16,944 bases of DNA, from contig CATXWM010000040.1 in assembly GCA_958403205.1 (NCBI GenBank), positions 1 through 16,944 on the forward strand, read 5' to 3'. Under the pieces are notes generated by a model. The model ran no database searches. It was not told where the DNA came from and saw only the letters and a program-made list of their open reading frames with translations. The position numbers and the translations under genes are program-made. Source of the DNA: an uncultured Collinsella sp. (GTDB taxonomy: Bacteria; Actinomycetota; Coriobacteriia; Coriobacteriales; Coriobacteriaceae). Shown here one piece after another: positions 13,420-16,944 of this stretch. Within the stretch, counting starts at the first letter, position 1. Every line of letters starts with the position of its first letter.

Positions 13420-15018
13420 ATGGATCAAAAGGCTTCCGCAAAGGTCCTCGTACTCGACTTTGGTGCGCAGTACGGTCAGCTCATTGCCCGTCGCGTCCGC
13501 GACCTCAACGTGTATTCTGAGATTGTCCCCTGCGACATCTCGGCCGACGAGATTCGCGATATGAACGCCTCTGCGCTCATCCTTTCTGGCGGCCCGGCCT
13601 CCGTGTACGCCGAGGACGCTCCGTCCATCGACCCTGCCATCTTTGACCTGGGCCTTCCCGTCCTGGGCTTTTGCTACGGCCATCAGATCACGGCCGTGAC
13701 GCTCGGCGGCAAGGTCGGCCACTCCGAGGTGGGCGAGTACGGCCGCGCCACCATTACGCGTACGGCCGGCGCCAAGCTCTTTAACTCCACGCCCATGGAG
13801 CAGACCGTGTGGATGAGCCACCGCGACGCCGTTTCCGAGGTGCCCGAGGGCTTTACCGTTACCGCCAGCACCGACGTGTGCCCGGTTGCTGCCATGGAGT
13901 GCCCCGAGCGCAAGATCTTCACCACGCAGTTCCACCCCGAGGTCAAGCACTCCGAGTATGGTCAGCAGCTGCTGAGCAACTTCCTGTTTGAGATCTGCGG
14001 CCTGGAGCCCAACTGGAGCATGGACAACCTGGTCGAGACCATGACGGCCGAGTTCCGCGAGAAGGTCGGCGACGACCGCGTGATTCTGGCCCTGTCCGGC
14101 GGCGTCGACTCCTCCGTCGTGGCTGCGCTGGGTGCTCGCGCCGTAGGTAAGCAGATGACCTGCGTCTTCATCAACCACGGCCTGCTGCGCAAGGGCGAGC
14201 CCGAGCAGGTGGAGGAGGTCTTCACCAAGCAGTTTGACGTCGACTTTATCCACGTCCACGCCGAGGACCGTTATGCCGAGCTTCTGGCCGGGGTGACCGA
14301 GCCCGAGGAGAAGCGCCGCATCATCGGTACGCAGTTCTGGAAAGAGTTCTTCGCCGTGGCGCAGCAGCTCGAGACCGATGGCAAGCCGGTCAAGTACCTG
14401 GCTCAGGGCACCATCTACCCCGACATCATCGAGTCCGGCGCTCGCAAGACGGGCGGCAAGACGGCCACCATCAAGAGCCACCACAACCTGATCCCGTTCC
14501 CCGAGGGCGTGCACTTCGACCTTATCGAGCCGCTCGACCACTTCTTTAAGGACGAGGTCCGTGCACTTGGTCTGGCGCTGGGCCTGCCGGGTCACATCGT
14601 GTTCCGTCAGCCTTTCCCGGGTCCGGGTCTGGCCATCCGCATCATCGGTGCGGTCGATAAGGAGAAGCTCGAGATCCTCAAGAATGCCGACGCTATCGTG
14701 CGTGAGGAGCTGGATGCCTACAATCAGCGCCTGTTTGAGCAGACCGGCGAGCGCAACTCCGAGCACAGCTGCTGGCAGTACTTTGCGGTTCTGCCCGACA
14801 TTAAGTCCGTCGGTGTCATGGGTGACGAGCGTACCTACCAGCGCCCAATCATCCTGCGCGCCGTCGAGTCCAGCGATGCCATGACCGCCGACTGGGCCAA
14901 ACTGCCCTACGACGTGCTGGCCCGCATCTCCGGCCGCATCGTTGCCGAGGTCCCCGGTGCCAACCGCGTGTGCTACGACATCACGTCCAAGCCGCCCGCG
15001 ACCATCGAGTGGGAATAG
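13420..15018 (+). CDS. guaA: GMP synthase (glutamine-hydrolysing)
   Basis: This 532-residue protein converts XMP to GMP using ATP and glutamine, the last step of guanine nucleotide synthesis. The N-terminal class I glutamine amidotransferase domain has the nucleophile C85 in GFCYGHQ, with H172 and E174 in FHPEVKH completing the triad. The ATP-pyrophosphatase domain has the PP-loop SGGVDSS at 226-232. The C-terminal dimerisation domain ends with the conserved YDITSKPPATIEWE. ATG 13420 is chosen because GAGGGGGAACC precedes it and the start MDQKASAKVLVLDFGAQYG fits the family; the frame upstream to 13384 has no RBS. The 3' end of guaA is a known integration site for genomic islands, and the DNA beyond it here is clearly accessory. 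Confidence 0.98.
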   Translation: MDQKASAKVLVLDFGAQYGQLIARRVRDLNVYSEIVPCDISADEIRDMNASALILSGGPASVYAEDAPSIDPAIFDLGLPVLGFCYGHQITAVTLGGKVGHSEVGEYGRATITRTAGAKLFNSTPMEQTVWMSHRDAVSEVPEGFTVTASTDVCPVAAMECPERKIFTTQFHPEVKHSEYGQQLLSNFLFEICGLEPNWSMDNLVETMTAEFREKVGDDRVILALSGGVDSSVVAALGARAVGKQMTCVFINHGLLRKGEPEQVEEVFTKQFDVDFIHVHAEDRYAELLAGVTEPEEKRRIIGTQFWKEFFAVAQQLETDGKPVKYLAQGTIYPDIIESGARKTGGKTATIKSHHNLIPFPEGVHFDLIEPLDHFFKDEVRALGLALGLPGHIVFRQPFPGPGLAIRIIGAVDKEKLEILKNADAIVREELDAYNQRLFEQTGERNSEHSCWQYFAVLPDIKSVGVMGDERTYQRPIILRAVESSDAMTADWAKLPYDVLARISGRIVAEVPGANRVCYDITSKPPATIEWE

Positions 15019-15027
15019 AAAATTCCT

Positions 15028-15078
15028 TAGTTATGGGGGCATAAATTTGATTTCCTTTAGGATAAACCCCCATAACTA
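15028..15078. repeat. 12-bp inverted repeat just downstream of guaA
   Basis: TAGTTATGGGGG (15028-15039) and CCCCCATAACTA (15067-15078) are perfect inverted arms around a 27-bp AT-rich loop, starting 10 bp after the guaA stop. No T-run follows on either strand. It could work as a guaA 3'-end structure, or be the terminal remnant of a small mobile element. Confidence 0.55.
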
Positions 15079-15096
15079 TATGAATTGACCAGCTGA

Positions 15097-15114
15097 CTCC
15101 AATGAAGATTGGAG
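15097..15114 (+). other. Short hairpin (GAAG loop) upstream of the antitoxin promoter
   Basis: CTCCAAT (15097-15103) pairs with ATTGGAG (15108-15114) around a GAAG tetraloop. It lies in the 89-bp stretch between the guaA inverted repeat and the promoter of the toxin-antitoxin cassette. Its role is unknown; nothing else was found in that stretch. Confidence 0.35.
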
Positions 15115-15167
15115 GGTAACTGCCAGGGGTGACGGCCCAGCGAGTGTTATTTTGCGAGCTATGCGCA

Positions 15168-15195
15168 TTGAAATCGACCTTTCGTGGTATAAACT
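15168..15195 (+). promoter_or_regulatory. Promoter of the toxin-antitoxin cassette
   Basis: TTGAAA (-35, 15168-15173) and TAAACT (-10, 15190-15195; the overlapping TATAAA at 15188 is an alternative) are spaced 16 bp apart. This is one of the best promoters in the window. Transcription would begin near 15202, about 140 nt ahead of the toxin start. No ORF with an RBS lies in that leader, as expected for a promoter driving an antitoxin RNA. Confidence 0.65.
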
Positions 15196-15201
15196 ACTCG
15201 C

Positions 15202-15318
15202 CGGAAGCCGCGGCTTTCAGAGTACGGCTTACGTGTACGTTTAACCTCCGTGGGCGACGGGGTGCCGCAAGGCGTAGAATATCGCCCACCTGTAGGGGCC
15301 TGCAGCGATGCGGGCCCC
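15202..15318 (+). ncRNA. Candidate type III antitoxin RNA (structured leader)
   Basis: The segment lies between the promoter and the toxin gene, where type III antitoxin RNAs (ToxI, TenpI, CptI) are encoded. It contains a 12-bp self-complementary block AAGCCGCGGCTT. It also has a nested stem-loop (GTGGGCGA 15250-15257 with TCGCCCAC 15282-15289) that encloses a GCC-GCAA-GGC hairpin with a GNRA-type loop (15264-15273). A 9-bp GC hairpin at 15295-15318 closes it. Known antitoxins are tandem repeats of ~35-48 nt forming pseudoknots. Here I see only two loosely similar blocks of 44-47 nt, each ending in ACCT (15201-15247 and 15248-15291), and no clear repeat. The RNA is inferred from position and structure. 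Confidence 0.4.
15295..15318 (+). terminator. GC hairpin between antitoxin RNA and toxin gene (leaky terminator)
   Basis: GGGGCCTGC (15295-15303) pairs with GCGGGCCCC (15310-15318), with one G-U pair and a 6-nt loop. It ends 25 bp before the toxin start and is followed by GCTTCG, with no T-run. Type III systems typically place a weak terminator here so that antitoxin RNA is made in excess over toxin mRNA. Confidence 0.6.
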
Positions 15319-15343
15319 GCTTCGTATGAAGGGGGCGTAACCG

Positions 15344-15793
15344 ATGAAGATCGTATCCATCTCCCAGGACTTCTTCGACCTCGTCGAGGGCGACCGCGAA
15401 CTCATGCTTAAGCACAATCGCCCCTGCATCGTGGTGGTGAGGCTGCGTTTCCGCGGGAAGCGCAGGGACTTCGCCGTGCCGCTGCGTTCCAACATCGCCC
15501 CCAACGTGCCCAAAGACCAGTACTTTGTGTTGCCACCCCGCCCCACGACGCGCCCCGGCTGCCGCCACGGCATCCACTACATCAAGATGTTCCCCATAAC
15601 CAAGGCCTACCAGCGCCGCTTCAGGACCGAGGGCTCGGCCTACTACGAGACGCTCCAGCGCATCATCGATGGCAACACCAAGCGCATTGTCTCCGAGTGC
15701 CAGGCGTACCTTGACCTCTATGAGCGCGAGGGAAGGCCCCGCTTTGCCGTCGACATCGACCGCATCGTGGGGCTGCTGGAGGGCGAGAAGTAG
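15344..15793 (+). CDS. ToxN/AbiQ-like endoribonuclease toxin (type III toxin-antitoxin)
   Basis: This 149-residue protein has the right size for the ToxN/AbiQ family (about 140-180). These endoribonucleases cut host and phage mRNA and are held inactive by a pseudoknot RNA. Recognised family features, in order: an N-terminal MKIVSISQDFFDLV; the strand pair RPCIVVVRLRFRGKRRDFAVPLRSN, of which FAVPLRSN (residues ~45-52) matches the FxxPLxS element; HGIHYIKMFPI, matching the LINLKFMIPI-type strand of ToxN; and a C-terminal helix LQRIIDGNTKRIVSECQAYL followed by FAVDIDRIV. AAGGGGG precedes ATG 15344. A promoter, a structured RNA and a hairpin lie upstream and a clean terminator downstream, as in toxIN loci. 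The match was made by eye, so the subfamily (ToxN, TenpN or a separate branch) is uncertain. It is likely a phage-defence or island-maintenance module. Confidence 0.7.
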   Translation: MKIVSISQDFFDLVEGDRELMLKHNRPCIVVVRLRFRGKRRDFAVPLRSNIAPNVPKDQYFVLPPRPTTRPGCRHGIHYIKMFPITKAYQRRFRTEGSAYYETLQRIIDGNTKRIVSECQAYLDLYEREGRPRFAVDIDRIVGLLEGEK

Positions 15794-15817
15794 GGCACCT
15801 CGGCTCAGTCTCGAGCC

Positions 15818-15840
15818 ATGCGGAGTCGCTCCGCATTTTT
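15818..15840 (+). terminator. Intrinsic terminator after the toxin gene
   Basis: ATGCGGAG (15818-15825) pairs with CTCCGCAT (15829-15836) around a TCG triloop, followed by TTTT at 15837-15840. It lies 24 bp after the toxin stop and closes the cassette as its own transcription unit. Confidence 0.85.
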
Positions 15841-15936
15841 GAACGCCGCGTGTGCGTCCCAAATACTTGAGAAACAAGCTGTGAAGTGCGGTGGCGCGCC
15901 CGTGCCCGTGCATAGCCGTTACCATCAGCGTCTACG

Positions 15937-15966
15937 GTGCGCTACAACATCACGGGCAAACCGCCT
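15937..15966 (+). repeat. Degenerate second copy of the guaA 3' end (possible att-site relic)
   Basis: The 30 bases at 15937-15966 match guaA positions 14968-14997 at 24 of 30 without gaps. In translation the pair reads VCYDITSKPP (guaA) and VRYNITGKPP (here). Similarity falls off on both sides. Integration at the guaA 3' end produces just such a flanking copy. The alternative is that it belongs natively to the N-terminus of the GyrI-like gene. Confidence 0.45.
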
Positions 15967-16554
15967 GACAAGCCGAGCATCCTGATCGTTCCGTCTATGA
16001 GCTACATTGCCGTGCGGGGCAAGGGCGATCCCAATGCCGAAGGCGGCACGTAGCAGAACGCGTTGCCGATGCTCAACGGCGTCGCATATACCATCAAGAT
16101 GTCGAAAAAGGGCCCGCGAGAGATCGAGGGCTATTTCGACTTCGTCGTGCCTCCGCTCGAGGACTTCTGGTGGCAAGACCACACCGATGGCGGGATCGAT
16201 TACGCGCGGAAGGACGACTTCAACTTCATCTCATGCATCCGCCTGCCCGATTTCGTCACTCGCGAGGACTTTGGCTGGGCCGTCTCGGAAGCCGCTGCCA
16301 AGAAGAAGCTGGACTTCTCAGCGGTCGAGCTGCTGAGGGGCGACGAAGGTCTTTGCGTTCAGTGCATGCATACCGGGCCTTACGACGACGAGCCGGCGAC
16401 CATAGACGCCATGCGCACATTTGCAGCGGAACGGGGCTACGCCCCCGACTTCTTCGAAGTCTGTCTGCATCGCGAGATTTACCTCTCCGACCCGCGCAAG
16501 TGCGCGCCGGAGAAGCTCAAGACCGTGATCCATCATCCCATAAAGTTGATTTAG
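15937..16554 (+). pseudogene. GyrI-like (small-molecule binding) protein, broken by an amber codon
   Basis: The frame translates to a GyrI-like domain of about 205 residues. It reads SILIVPSMSYIAVRGKGDPN, then an in-frame TAG at 16051-16053, then QNALPMLNGVAYTIKM, FDFVVPPLEDFWWQD, CIRLPDFVTREDFGWAV, LCVQCMHTGPYDDEPAT, EIYLSDPRKCAPEKLKTVI and HPIKLI. Family members have Tyr-Gln (AYQ) where TAG-CAG now stands, so one change of TAC to TAG explains the break. The 5' end is also abnormal: no RBS, no ATG, and the usual start of the family (a KKEYKELY-type segment) is missing or replaced by guaA-like sequence. GyrI-like domains bind small ligands or toxins, often beside multidrug regulators. Restart at ATG 16069 would lose the first strand, so activity is unlikely. 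Confidence 0.8.
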
Positions 16555-16586
16555 CGAAGCGAGTGACGCCGATCGCTTCGGCTTTT
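16555..16586 (+). terminator. Terminator-like hairpin after the GyrI-like pseudogene
   Basis: CGAAGCGA (16555-16562) pairs with TCGCTTCG (16573-16580) around a 10-nt loop, followed by GCTTTT. It starts on the base after the stop codon. The T-run is short, so strength is moderate. Confidence 0.65.
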
Positions 16587-16604
16587 GGGGGCTCACCGTG
16601 GCGT

Positions 16605-16805
16605 GGGCGGCAGCGGGAGCGCGCGTTCGTTTGCACCGTCTCGCACGGCCTCGTCACCCCGCTCATGGCGGTGACCGCGAACTGCGACGTGCTTGAGGCG
16701 GAGGCATCCGATCAGGCCGGCCTTGCGTCCTGGGTCGCCAACATCCGTCCAGCGGCGGACGAGATGGCGACTCGCATCGCCGACATGCTCATGCACATGG
16801 GGCGG
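16605..16805 (+). pseudogene. Sensor histidine kinase fragment (HisKA dimerisation/phosphoacceptor region)
   Basis: One + frame reads RQRERAFVCTVSHGLVTPLM followed by AVTANCDVLEAEA and later AADEMATRIADML. This is the H-box region of sensor kinases (ERFVxxVSHELRTPLTAI), with the phosphoacceptor His in TVSHGLVTPL. The usual E/D-L-R after the His is changed to G-L-V. There is no start codon or RBS in frame. The sensor part is absent, because a terminator hairpin lies right upstream, and the ATPase domain (N, G1, G2 boxes) does not follow: after HMGRR the reading loses all similarity. It is a decayed remnant, about 65 residues long. Confidence 0.6.
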
Positions 16806-16834
16806 CGACTAGCCAGGGCGATCCCCGCAACGGG

Positions 16835-16919
16835 TATTATTGTCCGGGAAACGTTTGGTTGCGAGCCACGCCGGTGTGAGGGCCTGAGTCGTCAGGCCCC
16901 GCACAGGGGGACCGCGATG
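16835..16919 (+). promoter_or_regulatory. Possible leader and start of a new gene at the window edge
   Basis: TATTAT (16835-16840) could be a -10, but no good -35 was found. A perfect 8-bp hairpin follows (GGGCCTGA 16880-16887 with TCAGGCCC 16892-16899, GTCG loop). Then comes CAGGGGGACCGCG just before ATG 16917-16919. Confidence 0.3.
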
Positions 16920-16944
16920 GTGGCCACCGCGCCGCCCGAGGGGC
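16917..16944 (+). CDS. Possible CDS start, truncated by the window end
   Basis: ATG 16917 is preceded by the purine-rich CAGGGGGA at 7-nt spacing, and the frame (MVATAPPEG) is open to the end of the window. Only nine residues are visible, so neither the gene nor a product can be confirmed. Confidence 0.25.

Noticed and set aside
15129..15329. Small ORF (66 codons) in the leader of the toxin gene, considered as a protein antitoxin
   Set aside because: It begins upstream of the predicted transcription start, lacks an RBS, is Arg/Cys-rich in the manner of non-coding GC-rich DNA, and crosses the hairpins. An RNA antitoxin fits better.
16593..16796. - strand ORF opposite the histidine-kinase fragment
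   Set aside because: It is antisense to recognisable HisKA sequence, with no motif and no RBS.
1..16944. tRNA, rRNA, CRISPR arrays, insertion sequences with transposase
   Set aside because: No cloverleaf, rRNA segment, regularly spaced repeat array or transposase/integrase gene was found on either strand by eye.

Overview
The window is about 60% GC. Its coding style and gene content fit a strictly anaerobic, fermentative gut actinobacterium of the class Coriobacteriia, most likely Collinsella or a close relative. The clues are anaerobic Fe-ADH-superfamily dehydrogenases, a multi-cluster ferredoxin protein, an alpha-glucoside phosphotransferase system (PTS) and high-GC codon use. The genus is inferred from style and was not checked by a search.

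Left part (1-4082, + strand): three members of the iron-dependent alcohol dehydrogenase / glycerol dehydrogenase superfamily lie in a row. They are the C-terminal end of an AdhE-type dehydrogenase, a GldA-type glycerol dehydrogenase and a GldA paralogue. The first two are each followed by a strong intrinsic terminator. A large ferredoxin-like protein with four [4Fe-4S] motifs follows.

Sugar region (4133-9525): a zinc-dependent MDR dehydrogenase and a TreR-like GntR/UTRA regulator form one operon on the - strand. It diverges from a + strand alpha-glucoside EIICB permease and a GH4 6-phospho-alpha-glucosidase. The 357-bp divergent promoter region holds three related palindromes, two of them overlapping recognisable promoter elements. 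Together this is a regulon that imports and phosphorylates an alpha-glucoside, hydrolyses it, and perhaps oxidises a polyol released from it. The gntR end carries an unusually long 21-bp-stem terminator.

Housekeeping region (9653-15018): ychF, a small DUF1648-like membrane protein, an unrecognised small gene divergent from an XRE regulator with a perfect 24-bp palindrome between them, a 244-bp inverted-repeat element, a cytoplasmic type I L-asparaginase (- strand), and guaA.

Accessory tail (15019-16944): this is the most interesting part. Directly downstream of guaA, a known type of integration site, is a probable type III toxin-antitoxin cassette. It has a good promoter, a structured untranslated RNA ending in a GC hairpin, a ToxN/AbiQ-like toxin gene and an intrinsic terminator. 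A second, degenerate copy of the guaA 3' end (24 of 30 bases) lies on its far side and runs into a GyrI-like gene broken by an amber codon. A histidine-kinase H-box remnant comes next. The pattern suggests a collapsed genomic island that kept its toxin-antitoxin module.
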